From assembly GCA_022315425.1 (NCBI GenBank), contig JAIUPT010000031.1, positions 1,176,945-1,240,944 on the forward strand: DNA of 64,000 bases, in the 5' to 3' direction. Below, piece by piece: positions 46,201 through 59,039 of the stretch. The position numbers were made by a program, and so were the translations under genes. Below the pieces are notes generated by a model, which worked only from the letters and a program-made list of their open reading frames with translations, searched no databases and was not told the origin of the DNA. Origin of the DNA: Pseudevernia furfuracea. Its lineage: Eukaryota; Ascomycota; Lecanoromycetes; Lecanorales; Parmeliaceae. Every line of letters starts with the position of its first letter. The stretch's first letter is position 1.

Positions 46201-46506
46201 GACATCGTCTAGATATGTTCTCAGTGTCGCTAACTCGATGTTAGATAGATTGTATAGTGAATCAAATAATGGTTTCGCTGTAGTCTCAATGACATAATCA
46301 CGTTCTTCGTGCGACGAGAGTCGATCGGCTTCTTCGATTAAAAATACGTCTTCGTATTCGCGCAACTTCTCTGACAATTTTGGGATAGCGTCTGCGGCCT
46401 GCGATTGTGATGTGTTCGCTAAGACTTCGTTAAGGTGATGTTTCCTTGCTGACGCATCAAAAATGTCTATGATCACTAAAGTATACACTAACTTTTCTCT
46501 CTTCAA
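43204..46506 (-). pseudogene. Gypsy pol: RT, RNase H, integrase and GPY-type end
   Basis: From high to low coordinates: LREYEDVFLIEEADRLSSHE and LDDVLAKG lead into RT with LRLCVDYRGLNKVTIKNRHP, KLNLKNTYHRIRI and the catalytic VVYLDDILIYS. RNase H pieces follow (NASDFDLTDIL, LVAFYSRKM, ERNYETHNQKLL). An integrase stretch is at about 43990-43740 (FDSLEDIVTNRDSMF, VFYSQTNDQIERQNQTL). The C-terminal KQAYRLALSLIYRIYNVFHM (about 43350-43270) is the post-integrase module of chromovirus-type elements. From 46506 to 45079 I find one frame with six stops, all TGA (46186, 45607, 45454, 45289, 45187, 45079) and all where Ty3 proteins have Trp. Non-functional as it stands. Confidence 0.85.
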
Positions 46507-46958
46507 TGCGTTAGCAAAATCTTGAAATGAGAGTATCTTATACGCATACGTATCGATATCAAAGCGTTAGATTCTCTTAACAATGTTAATTACGATATCT
46601 TCATCTGTTAATGCTAATAGTCTCAATATAAAGAGTGAATTATCTTCTTTTGCGATGACATAAAAGATATACGAACATCGCTTTATATGACTTCAACTAT
46701 CTTATAACTTATAGTGTATAAGATAGACGACATAACAAAAGGTCGTGTTGTTATTTATTCATTTGACACTTGATAAAGACGCTTCGACTGATTCGAGATT
46801 ATGTTCGAGAGCAAAGCGCTGATCAATCACATTAACTTCGATCTCGTTGTCAAATTGTGTCGAAGTCGACATTAGAATTGCTTCTCGATCTCCTATAATC
46901 ACTTTCTCTAAGAAAATTATACTAAGTGTCGAAATGACTTCTTGTTTTGCCCTCGCCG

Positions 46959-48212
46959 TTAAGAAGTCTTCGACGAGAGTCTTTCTTTTCTCGACGAAGA
47001 TAACTCGACAGCATAAGCATCAATGTTTTTAACGTCATCGACAGACACACGATTGACGTCGTCTGTCTTGGGTTGTCGATATTCGTTTGCGTAATGTCCC
47101 TTCTTATGACAGTTATAGTATTCGACTATCTTCAGATGTTTCTTACTTTTCGACGTTTTGTCTCGAGGTTCACCTCCGTTTGAGCGACGCGAAGTATTCG
47201 CTTTCTTATTCTTGCGAGATTGCGTCGCTCGTTCATTGTTATTGAGTTTGTTTTCTTTCTCATTTTCTTTATTTCGTCTTTGATTCGTATTCGAGTCGAC
47301 ATCGTTTGTGTCTCGTCTATCATGTGATGAGCGTGCGTTGACTCTCTTATTCGTATTCTTCAGACGAGTAGTCTGAGCGATAAGATCTTCTCGCGTCGAG
47401 ACTATTTGTCTCGTGCGAGTGATGTCGTCTTGAAGTTTCGAAAGGAGTCTCGTTATCAACGTCGCAACTCGTTGAATTTCGTTCGACGACGACAACTGTG
47501 TCTCGAGGCTGGAAAGGTAGACCTCAAATTGAGTTACTGATTGAGATGGTCTTTGCCGCGCATCCGTATAGGTCATATTTACCTCCAGCTGTCGATTGAT
47601 TGAATTCTGTATTTTGTTAAGCAGAAAAGAGACGAAGTGATCTTAGCTTTCTACCTTGATCGAGTTCTTTTCTCGTTCGTTATGTCACTGTTTCTTGGAG
47701 TCTCTCGCTAGAAATTGTATACATCAAACAATTTTATCGTGATCGTTCAGGAAATACGCTGGGGCATTCATAAATGCAACTTCGACGTCTCGTATTCAGT
47801 CACGATGCTCTCGTCTCGATTTGTCATGATAATCGTCAAGGTCCTTTGATTTAACACTTCGTCGTTTTGTGACATGTGTCAATTCAATATTCGAATAACG
47901 TTTTGACCCTGCTCGGGCATTAGAAGAGTCACGGCGGGCATTCGACGTGTTCGATTCGACATCGCCTTGATCTCGTTTATCTGGCGATTCCCCTCGTTGA
48001 AGGGCATTGATCTCTTCGTTGATGTCATTCAGTTGTCGTCTTTTTAGTAGCTGATCTCGACGTTGAGTTGTCTGAGTCAACCGCTCGTTCAAAGTTAGGT
48101 CGATAACATCGTCTCCCGAAGCAGATGTCGGCTGTCTTTGACCCTCGGATTCCACGTCAGAGATATGACCTGGTTCGTTTAGGTTCACTGTCTGTGGCTG
48201 TTCTCCAGACAT
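46959..48212 (-). pseudogene. Gypsy gag with degenerate zinc knuckle
   Basis: Two minus-strand pieces: 48212-47796, an N-terminal, charged, Gln/Asp-rich region starting MSGEQPQTVNL, and 47576-46959, a basic helical region with FEVYLSSLETQL. A CCHC-like YYNCHKKGHYANEYRQ follows, in which the first and last Cys have become Tyr (TGY to TAY). The zinc site is therefore lost. The protease-like part expected between gag and RT (about 46950-46510) is unrecognisable. Confidence 0.75.
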
Positions 48213-48326
48213 GATGTGCGAGTTGAATGAACCTGCTCCGTTTCCGGTACGTTGCGATTGCGAGCGGGTGGTTGTTATTATACTAAGTCCGGATCACTAC
48301 CTCTCGATGGGAAGAAGAATTAGAAT

Positions 48327-48594
48327 TGTTAGACTGGCTTATATAATATAGATATATATAAGACAGGCTAGGGTTGTGTAGCAATGTGAACTTAGCGAAG
48401 ATATATATATTGTGTATAGTATATCTAATAGTAAGACTAATTCTTAAGGAAGGAAAATGGGAAACTTCGAGGCATGGCCCTCTTAAGCTTCTCACGCCAA
48501 GAATCCGCTTGGCATGCGTATGCCAAGCGATTCGGTTACGCTCGGCAACCCCCGGGCTCATGCGACAGCTGTCCTCTTGGTCCCGCTGCTAACA
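48327..48594 (-). repeat. Gypsy LTR (5' copy)
   Basis: Bounded by TGTTAG (48327-48332) and CTAACA (48589-48594), 268 bp. The inner flank on the minus strand, just after the LTR, should hold the primer-binding site (ATTCTAATTCTTCTTCCC). I cannot match it to a tRNA 3' end by eye. Confidence 0.88.
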
Positions 48595-48868
48595 GCTTTC
48601 TTCTTTATAAGATCGTACGAAATAAAAGATATTTTTATCGAAAAGTCTTTTTCTTAATAAGAACTCTATACTTTTAATTTAATAATACGCGATTTATTCG
48701 TCGACTATAAACTAGAATAAACTAATATATATTTCGAACGTTATTTTATATATTAGTAAGTCAAACTTGAGATATAAAGAAAGTGACTCTCGATTCGAAT
48801 GTTCTTAAAGATTTATTAGAATATTAAATCTCCTATTTACAAGTTGTTCAACGCCTGCCGAAAAACTA

Positions 48869-50915
48869 TCAAGCACCTCCCGTCAACGAAAGACCTCTAG
48901 ATCGACGTTTGCTTGGAGAGATACTCCCCCAAGCTACTCCAAACGATTGGAACAGCTTGCGTCTCTTGAATGCCACCTCAGGATCACGCTTCACCATATC
49001 CTTTTCCTGCTCCAGAGTTTTATCCAACGTGATTATCAAGGCATCAAGTTTCTTGACAACATCATCCTTCGAAGTGTTGGCATAATGAAACGCTGCAATC
49101 AAATAGTCCATGCCTTTATAAAAAGGTCGACCTTGGCCTTCAACCGGACGCGGGAACAGGACTTTACGATCAAAGATGAGCCTTTCGATCATGGAAAATC
49201 CCCTTTTTTCGACCTCCTCTCCGATCTTTTTCGTATTATACTCACAGCATAGTTGCCCTTTTGGCGCGGGAATGTCCATAACCCGGAGATAATTGTCCGC
49301 AATAGACATCTGAGTCATTCGATAATCGAGGCTTCTATGTGCATACTCAACCTCGTCGATCCTCGTTTCTTCGCCTGACCGGATCCTTCTGATCATGTTG
49401 TGCAATCCTCCGTCATCTGCGGTATCGTCGTATCCCTGATAGCTGTTCAAATACTCGGCGCCTAGGTTAGAAACCATACTGACGAGGCCTCCAATAGTGC
49501 CGCCGTATAATCCGCTGATCTTCCGCTTGCCCAGAACACTACCCGATGCTTCAGATGCTCTTGGCCCAGACTCTAAGGTGGCCTTCTTTCCCTTTGATTT
49601 TGCCTCAGCCCGCAATCGCAGGTAGTCAGCAAGCTGTTCGTCGTTAGTCGCAGGATCTCGGTTCAGAGGATCCCCTGGATGCAATGTCGCGTCTTTTTCC
49701 CAGTTTTCCAAGCTATCCCAGCGCTCCTTGAACTTGCCCAAGGGGATTCCTGTCCTTTCTCCCCAGCACATCCCCCATGCATCGTCCTGCGCGCCGAAGG
49801 TGAGCCCGTGTTCGTAACCTCTGCGATCTACGTCTTTGAGTAGATGCTCATGAACAGTTCTCGAGAATTCTGCGTAGGTCTCCTCTTGGTCCTCAGTATG
49901 GTCGCCAGTCTCATCTTCGTCCCCAAGCGACTTGTTGGTAGCGCCCACTCTTGTCAGTTTCTGCACTAAGGCGGTTGTGAACATGGATCCACACGCACGG
50001 CCCGTTGAACCTGAGAATCGCCATGACACGCTCGGGTTTTTCTCACCCGCAGCGGTCATAATTGATATATTGAGTTGAGGGTTGCATGTCCAACCGCCCG
50101 AGAAGCAAGAAGTTGTGATCATAGTAATACCGATCTTAAAAGCTCGTGTCGCCTGCCTGAATTCGTTGATCTTGAGAGTAGCTCGGACGCCCGTTCCAAG
50201 TTCGATGCCATGGTTATCGCGGTCTCCGTGTCCAAGCATCAGTATTAACACCGTTTCATTGGCAATTTCGGCAGCTCTACATTCAGCCATGATCAATTGC
50301 TTAGTTTTCAGTTTGAGTTGATTGGGCCTGATGCGCTCAACAGGATGTTGAGAACTTTTTACACGTGCTAGAACATCGGCATCTAGCACGACCTTCCTTT
50401 GCCCATAGGGATTGCCGTGCAGATATCGCTCATGCTTCTCAACTAGGTCATCCAGATCCAGGCAATGATACCATGTTTGGTTGCCGGTGATACCTTGGAA
50501 GATATTCCAGAAAGCAAAAAAGTCGCTCAGAAACCAGCCATTATTTTCATACGGAGCTGCATCGTCAGAGATCCCGAGCACAGCAATGATTCGGGTTCTT
50601 CCGGTAATATCTGGCGGAGTGTGGAGATTAAATTGTTCGTAATGCTGATTCTCATTGCCACTATCATAGAATTGACCTTTCAATAATCCGAAGTCAGCAC
50701 TTTTTTCCGAAAGATAAAGCACTGGATCTAGGGACAAGGTAGAAGGGCATTTCAGAAAGAAATCCCATTCGAAACATGTCAAGTGCTCAGGAGTTGTACA
50801 TACCACCGAAAGTACCCGGTTGGCCTATCTTCATTCCAGAAAGCACCGTGCGCAAAGCACCTGCATCATTGGGATCCTCTGCATCATTAAACTTGTACTG
50901 TGACGGGCCAGACAT
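48869..50915 (-). CDS. Caspase-like cysteine protease domain protein, intact, inside repeat desert
   Basis: Exon 1 is 50915-50804 (MSGPSQYKFNDAED...) and exon 2 is 50727-48869, joined by a 76-bp GTATGT...CTAG intron, giving 656 aa. Reading through the intron loses the ATG, which supports the splice. Residues about 80-290 form an alpha/beta domain: RTRIIAVLGISDDAAP, VLILMLGHGDRDNHG (His about 204) and ITMITTSCFSGGW (Cys about 245). The strand-His / strand-Cys order and the 41-residue spacing match the clan CD (caspase/metacaspase/legumain-like) dyad. The remainder is charged and helical (EYAHRSLDYRMTQMSIADNY, KKLDALIITLDKTLEQE) and has a basic end (PSKRRSRGLSL). Codon composition is normal and no premature stops occur, although both neighbours are hypermutated. 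It may be a proteolytic cell-death or self/non-self factor; this is inference. Confidence 0.75.
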
Positions 50916-51387
50916 GTTGTTGTTTGGTGAATATGGTGCCGACCTGCTGCGAATCGTACCTGTCGATCAAGGATATGAGAAGTGTGCAGAAGTGGGGAAA
51001 GAGAATCTGGAAGAGTTTTCGTAATATGAGTGAGTCACGGCACTTGTTTGTTCGGTGAGAGATTTCAAGAGCTAATATGAGCAAGTAAATGGGAATAAAC
51101 TTCTTCAAGCGTCGCCTCTTCGCTTATGAGCGAAGCGAATTATAATATCACGATTATTAGCGTATGTAGAAAACTCTGCGTTTCTTGACGCTAAAAAAAT
51201 CGTCTCGCGCTCACTATAAATAGTTAACTTAACAAATATAAGAGATATAATAAAAATATGTATATATATAATATTATTATTAATATCGTAATTCTAACGT
51301 AATAAAAATATTAAGAATTTATCTTTATTCGTAAAGTTATTAAGAAAATAATAAATAATAAATTCATATTAAAGATTTTCATAACTA
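50916..51387. other. Promoter side of the caspase-like gene grading into AT-rich DNA
   Basis: Normal composition persists to about 51.12 kb, then AT-rich. The plus frame 50776-51024 is only the shadow of exon 1. Nothing else seen. Confidence 0.6.
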
Positions 51388-52305
51388 ATTCTAGTATTCG
51401 ACGACTTTGCACGACAAAACTTATTCGAATAAATTTTTCATTGATGAAACAACGTTTTTCGAATCGATCGCTAGCGATAGATTTTACAATACAAAGTCTA
51501 TCTTGATAATAATCGTCAGCGACGTTCATAAAGATTTGCATGCAGTCTTCGTCGCTGAGCTGTTTTAAGACATAATCGAAGTCATCGTCGCCTCTTTATA
51601 TAGTCTGAAAAGACTTTAGAATATTTTTAATCGATACGATTATTTGATAAGAAAAGCGTGCGACGAAGCGTCAAGCCCTCGATAAGACTGAGTCTGAATT
51701 TTCTTGATATGTCTAATTCTATTTAGAACTTCTTACACCTAAACATTCAAACATCTACTTTGAGATCGTCGATTGAACACTATATGTAGACTGAACGAAT
51801 AAAGAGTGCTTATGAGCTTGAATTCTTAGAATAATATAATTAAAGATTGATAATAGATGAGAGAAGAATAGACGTTTTCAGTCACATATAATTAACAGTC
51901 AATTCAGATGAAACGCGAGCGTGCAGCTAAGGTCGTTTTATTGATTTTATTTTATGCTAATTCTATTCTATGCTGTTTCTAAGAAACAGCTCTACTCACA
52001 CGATTATATATAGATCTATTGACTCGCTCTCTTATTTTATCGCTTATTACGCCCGAAAGAGATCGTTCGCAGACACACAACAAGAATCGAGCAGCAGCAC
52101 ACGCACACGCAGCGTATCTCAGTCACATTAACTGCATATAGTTTCTTGCGATTCCGTCGCCCAGCTCAATTCACGAAGAGATCGTTTAAGTCGATATATT
52201 ACTAATCGCGCGCAGAATCAGAGTCAAAGAATCTAACTTCTCGCGAAGTGAAGATAGAGATAGAAGCGAGAACTCTGAATCTAATAGAGATAATCGAAAC
52301 GTACG
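51388..52305 (+). repeat. Repeat R, long copy, moderately mutated
   Basis: Starts at TAGTATTC and aligns with 61604-61996 for its first 390 bp and, in inverse, with 38355-39345 along its length. A minus-strand frame (51541 down to 51311) keeps the peptide words MQIFM, NVADD, KRCFINEKFIR and QSRRILEL, seen better in the other copies. The element body may continue to the right into 52.3-59 kb. Confidence 0.8.
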
Positions 52306-55300
52306 TACTCAGTTCGAACACGAGCAGTGACATTATGTGCGTCTTAATCTTATCGTCGATTATCTCTTAAAATCTAATCACATAATCGATCTTCTCATAT
52401 TTGCAAGCAGTCTTCAAACGATTATAATTATTATTCATTATCACACGATCGTCAGACGACTTCTTGAAGATACGCCTATTTATGCGATTTCTGACATCGC
52501 GCGATTCATAGATAATATTCGACGTGATCGCGAGCAGTTCGCTCCTCTTTCATATCTCAAATAGAATCTCTCGCGAATCGAATCGTCTTCTCGAAGACGT
52601 GACGAGATTAACGACATAGTCTGACTAACGACTAATAGAGATAAATGAGATACTACTAGTAATGAGAGAGACACTAAGATAAGAGCGAGCTTCAGAATCG
52701 ACGAAAGACTCAGACGCAGACTTCGTAACGTTGTTCTTCTCGTCGAAATCAAAAACGAAGGGATCATATTATAAGTTCTGACCGCGCGTCTCACCCGTGT
52801 TATTGTCTTTCTCGTTATTATCGAAAAAGAAGAGATTATATCAGAAGCTCTAATCGGCCGCCTTATCGCTCGCAAAGCCTTATTTACGTGTGATATTCGT
52901 CTCGCGAATATCGTATTTATTCTCGACGACATAGAGATTCTCTAATACTATATATAGCTTTAGAGTTAACTCACTCGCATAAAAAGAAAATAAGAAAGAC
53001 TCACGACGCACGTTTTCTTCTGCTGCGACGAATACATTTAACGAGTCGAGATTCGCAAAGAGATTTCAGATCTGTTGACTCTTGAGTCTTTATTTGATCT
53101 AAAGATCAACAAGTTTTTTCTAATTCAATCTTTATAAGATGTTCTTAATCGTATTCACTTGACTTCATATTAATATCTCGAGATCTTAAATTCTACTATC
53201 TACATTATCGCGTTTAAACATATATAACATTAATGTCTTACGAAAGTGTGAGATCAGAGCGCTATAACTAAGTTCTCGTTCGTTTATAGAGAATTCAAAG
53301 ACTTCGAAAATATCTAGATTAATCTCTTTCTTCGTTAGTTGCTGCGCATAATGCGCGCCGTTTAAGTTAACTAGTAAAAAACGTTATATTGTTGATTGAT
53401 AATAAGAAGAAAGAGTTTGAAGTGAGAGTTTAAGTGATCTTGACCTCACTTGATTAACAGTCTAGCTCTTTTAGATTTAGCGTATCTCTTGACTAGCAGT
53501 CTATATGACATTGAGCTTTAGTTCTACAATTTCAGATATACTATATGCGATCAAGATACGAATTCGAAAGAGATAAGATAGGGGATTTCGAGATACTTAG
53601 AATCAAGTCAGTCTTAGTTAAACTAGAGTTATCGACTTCGGCGTTTAGATTAAATCTGAAATTGCGTACAGTCTGCGCGTATAGTCTTTTTTCTTAAATT
53701 CATAATACTACTATTATTTAGAGATAGATATCTAAACTAATATTGTCTAAAATGAATTTAGTCTAAATTTCACGTCAAGCATTTAAAATCTCGCTTAATA
53801 TATGTTACGTTATTTCACTTAGGGTTCAAAGCAGTCAAATTGTCGTTCGCTCTTATTTTCTTCGATTCTTTCAAATTTTGACTTTATATAGTCTTTATAA
53901 ATGCTACGTCACTTAGAATTTAGAGTAGTTTAATTGTCGTTCTCTCTTTTTCCTCTTCTCTAGATTTTGATCGACTATATATAGTCATCGAGCGAAGATT
54001 CAAAATTCGAGCTGCTTTATACACGTGCCGCAGCTTTATAATGAAAGTTTATAATCTTTAGTATCTTTCTTTCTATGAGATGATTCTTTGTCGTGATTAT
54101 GACTATTATCTTCGACGCGATAAATACGAAAAACATCTTTGACGCTTTTATGTAGCTCGAAATAGCTTATTAAAGCGTGTTATTATGAAAATTCGAGATC
54201 TTTCTCACCTTTATAAATCTAAGAATATTTAGAATTCTACTTCTAAAAAAGCTTCTATATCTGAGTTACTTATTATCAGCGATCTTCAATGCGTGATTAA
54301 TGATTGTGACTTTATCACATTATTTATTAAGAATATGCAGAGACATTAATCTAAACTATATGAATTAGTCGAATTCAAAAATACTTATTAACACACTGAA
54401 GATGTAACAACGAGAATCTCTTATTAATTCTTTTTCTTCAAGCCTTTTTTTCGATTCTTTATTGTCGACAATCTTTATACATCTTAATAAACCTTAGAGA
54501 AGTTCTCTATAACTCGCTCTTCGATATCTATTAACAGAGAGACGATATATAGTTTCAATTCACATGAAGATAAAGTATCTTTGAAGAATCATTACGTACG
54601 CAGTTAACAGAAGTAATAGAGTAGCTTTATATTCTTTAAATAATCGATTGATGCTTATAAGAGTCAAACGTCTTCTTGACTAAATATCATCGATATCGCT
54701 ACGTTTATTCGAAGACTAAATTTGACGAAGAAGGAGATTTTCAAGTTAATTCGATTAAAAGAAAACGATATGTAAATAGATCTTTATTTTAGATTTTCTG
54801 TTTTTGTAATTATATACAGTCTTCAGCTAACGAAACATTCATTAGAATCGAAGCATTCGATCGCTAGTTATCTTGTTCAGCAATGTGTTCTATATCGTCT
54901 GATTTAATATCGACGCATATGTCTAGTAGATAGTTTTAAAAACATCGTTAATCGCTCTACACTTCGAGTTCTAAATACCTTCGAGCTCGATAGAGTGCAT
55001 ATTACGTTCTTTATCAATGTATAGAAGCTCGCGACGCTGAAGTAATATAACAACAACTGGAAACGCTTACTTCTATTTCTAATTTCACTTGCTAGCAGTC
55101 GTTATGAGATCGCTTTATCGAATCTTTTATTTAAGCATAGCTTCGTGCTGCGAGATCGAGTCACCGCTATATCGAGAGTCGTCGAGCGATTATATACAGT
55201 CGTAACTGAAGAGCAGTCGAACTTCTCTTCGTACTTAAATTTCATTAATAAGACTACTATCGATCAGAGTTCTTCGAAGCAGAATTTCGACGCCTCAATT

Positions 55301-58300
55301 AGTCTCAATTCTCGAAAGATTAGAGCTCGCAGACTCTTATATGTAGTTATCGAGCTCTCTGCGATTCTAATTCGACAGAAGTATAAATTCGATGCCTTTT
55401 AATGTAGCGTTATCAGCTTCACGAGCTTAAATGTGCTGAATCGTCATAGCGCATAAATGACTGACGTCAATTACGCATCGTTTCTGAGTAGTATAATTTA
55501 TTGTATACAGTTATGACTGCTTGAAGTCTGTGTATCAGAGTGTAATAACTCGTCTGACTTTAAGAGTCTTCAGAAGTATATTAAGACTCAGTGTCGACGC
55601 TTTTTGATCAATATCAATTCATGTTTCATATTCGACTTGAGTTTCTAACGCTTATAGACTTGAGTTATACGTAACGATAGCGTGAGAGCTCTCTCTATCA
55701 TCGTCAGTTCTGATCGTATATAAGTTATATATCACTTCGTCGTGCTTAAGCTTCTTATCTGACGAGAAGTCTTATAGTAGTTGATTTATTAAGTCTTATA
55801 CATATTAAAAGAAGAGTTATTATGTGATATAGATGAAGCATCACGTTACTCTCTGAAAAATCTATAAGATTACTTTAATGATACTACTTCTGAACATAGC
55901 TTTCTCGACGTACTCAGTAACGAACTATATACGATTAAGAACTAACTATACGAGCATATATATGTCAACGAGAATCTTTGAGCTTAGTTTTATCGCGCTG
56001 ACCAAGCTCGACGATCTAATATAGACAGCTATCTTTATGCGAATCAACGATTTCTTTAATTGTTAGCAGTCTTAATATACTAAATATCGAGTCTATCTTT
56101 TCGTCGCAAGAAGTTGATTAAAATCTCGTAATATAATCAGAAGTTTTCACGCAATCTCTACATCTATTATAATATCGTCATTATGATTACGAGTTATCAC
56201 AAATCGCAATAAAAAATAGAAACTCGATCTATCGCTCGAATTTTAGCTTCTGCTGTTGAGAAGCTTCTGATTAGATATCTTATATATATCTCGTCTTAAC
56301 TGCGATCTCTCAATCGCTGCGTGCAGTTCACGCTACATATAATAAATTCTAACGAGTTAAGAGATTATCTTTTTAGTACTTCGAAAGGGACTTGAACTTC
56401 TAATCAATAAGATCGTTATCTTAAACGACAAAGTGTCGCCTTCTTGAGCCTTTCGATTACAACTCGTCGATGACGACATATAGCTATAGCGCTGAATCGG
56501 GCGATTCTATAAGAAGTGAGCTGTCAGTCGTATAAAGTCTCGAAGAAATTCGATGAAAACTCTCTGCATGCAGTTGAGGAGTTTCGACTTCGAGTGAGAT
56601 ATGAAGAACAATACTTTCGAGGCGATTGTCGATCAAAGTTAGCATGTCTTACATTATTAGCAAGTCGATTATATATCTGTCATCAACATCGATAGCTACG
56701 ATAACAGTCCTGCGACGACTTTAGAATTGATCGATACACTGCTAGCAGTCTTTATGTTCGTTAGTCGTCAATAACACAATCTTTGTTGCATGCAGTCGAA
56801 CGCGACAGTCGATATTATTATCAGAGGTCACAAACGATCTGTTAGTGCGTCTGAAACCTCTTTTGAAATCGAGAAACGTTTATCTATTCGTTCTCAGATC
56901 ATCGTTAGACGATCACTCTGAATCTAATCTGCTTTAAAATAAGATATGCAGAGACTATTAGAGACTAACGCTTAGTCTCGTAACAACAAATAGCGTGAAG
57001 ATCTTATATTAACTGCACGCAGTCGATCGAAGACTCTTTTAATTATGTTAACTAAAAGCGAAAAGACGTTATTGTACGTAGTTCTCACGTTGTTATCAAT
57101 AATCTAAGTCACGATAGTTATATGTTCCTTAATGACCGCTCGAGTCGATTTATAACGTCGTTATAAGAAGTGAGAGATCAACACTACTATTTATCGTCTC
57201 GATCTTATCGACGAATATTAACTGCATATAGTAAGTTTCTTGTTACTTATAAACGTCGATCTAGCGATCATAAACTTCTTTATTGCGATAGTTCAGACTC
57301 TTTAGAATTACGATCGTCTCGATCGATTAATTATCGATAAAGCTCATCTGATTTTGATCGTTACGCATTATCGAGAAAATCTTAAACTATTAAAAGTTCT
57401 ACGATAAGTGAAATGTCTTATTATCTATTTAACTGCTACACTATCATCGATCGAAGAACGCGAGTTAAAGCAGTCTCTTTATTTCACACAGATCGAAATG
57501 CTACGAGTTAATAGCAATCGAGTTAACATAGAGTACTATCATTTAGTTCGTATCTTCGAATCTTCATGATTCGAGTAATTTAGATTTTGATAATAAAGCT
57601 TTATTACGTGCTGCAGTTGAGATCTATTAAAATAATATTCAGCAGTGAAGCAAGAAGACTAATATCGCTCGTATAACTGCACGCAGTATCTGTTACGTTC
57701 GAGAGAAGTCTTTTGATTTAAGACTTGCTACGAAACTATATATCGAGTTTTATCACGCAGAGCTTACTCTTCTCGAGCGAGATCGTGTCTGATTAGCATA
57801 AAGCGACGATCAGATCTTATCGATTATAATCGTTATTAGTGCTCTCGAGATAGCAGTCGACTATGCTTTTATTCGTCGAGTTTTATATCTTATTATATCG
57901 TCTAATATGATGAACTACGATCAAGAGAGTGATCGAGCTAATCGAGACGAACTTTATATAGTCTCTCTTATTCTTCTCTCGCGACGATAAAGTGTTAGTT
58001 GAAACGCGAACTATCGTAGTGATTTCTTGACTGAAGACTGTAAGCAGATAACTCGATATCTTCAGAGTCAGCAATGTTTACGTTATCTGTTAATCGTCTA
58101 CTTGAACGACTGAATTGATGCTCGACTAGACGTCATATGCAGTGAAGATGAGACGCGATATAGCTTCTGTGCTCGAGCTTCGAAGACGATTTATATAACT
58201 GTTAGAAGTGTCGAAGAGATAACGAGAAACGCTATAGTTATAAATAGTTCTCAAGCTAATTCGAGAGCTTTAACATCTGTGTCGACGTCGAACACTATCA

Positions 58301-59030
58301 CGAATACGACTGTCTCTAACGCTCTTAAGAACATCGACAACGTTGACGATAAAGTCTCGAGTTCGAACGATGAAGTCTTGAGTTCGAACTATAACTCGAA
58401 TCTCATGCAGTTAATAATGTCTAATTAGAACTTGAATTTTATGCAGTTGAAGAGAGATGAAATAGAATATCTATAATGTCGCTAGTAATCTATCGCATGT
58501 TATAATCATGCAGATGCAGACAGTCTTTGATTTATACGAGACTCGAATTAATCGCTAAGATCATATATGTATTCTCTGTTCCTTCACGCAGATAGTTCGT
58601 GTCGACGATTCTCACTCTAACTGTTTGCGAGAGCTATATGCAGTCTCTCTTTAAGACTTAAGAGTTAAAGTATAGTTCGCGCGCTACATCGTCTGCTGAA
58701 CTTGTAATCAATCTTAGTATATCTATTTTAATCGAGAACGAGATAACTGTAAGCAGTTCGATCTTCTTTGACATGTCTGCTGAACTGCGTGCAGTTTAGA
58801 TACGAAGTATAAGTCGTCGATTATTTAGTCTTTGAGAGGGTCGCAAGTCGATATCGATCTAGATATCAGACGTAAGACTAGATATCTGAAATGACTGAGG
58901 GAAAAGAGTTCTTTATTTACTTTGCTCACTTCTAACGTCGCTCGATTGATTTATTAATGATTGAATCGCTTAGAGAAGAGATGTTCGACAAGTAGTTGAA
59001 TAGCGTAGTCTTACGCAATTAATATAATAT
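52306..59030. other. AT-rich degraded repeat DNA with recurring palindrome
   Basis: No intact gene. Dinucleotide use (few CA and CC, many CG) points to C-to-T hypermutation of what was once coding or repeat DNA. Residual open frames (52337-52564, 55145-55402) have protein-like character but match nothing I know. The word CTGCNNGCAG recurs at least six times between 56317 and 58794. Confidence 0.7.
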
Positions 59031-59039
59031 AATTCAACT

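Larger units (their letters stand above)
41011..48594 (-). mobile_element. Ty3/Gypsy-type LTR retrotransposon, decayed, minus strand
   Basis: Two direct LTR copies (about 97 percent alike by eye) flank gag- and pol-like regions read on the minus strand. The right LTR (in the element's sense, the 5' LTR) is bounded by TGTTAG/CTAACA. GCTTT occurs beside both ends (41006-41010 and 48595-48599), a possible 5-bp target duplication. A polypurine tract borders the other LTR. Order in element sense: gag with a zinc-knuckle remnant, RT, RNase H, integrase, GPY-type end, then an extra antisense gene before the 3' LTR. Many Trp codons have become TGA. The host is fungal; the element cannot encode intact pol as it stands. 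Confidence 0.9.

Noticed and set aside
50776..51024. Plus-strand 82-codon frame beside the caspase-like gene
   Set aside because: It is the complement of exon 1 of that gene, whose splice supplies a proper ATG and frame.
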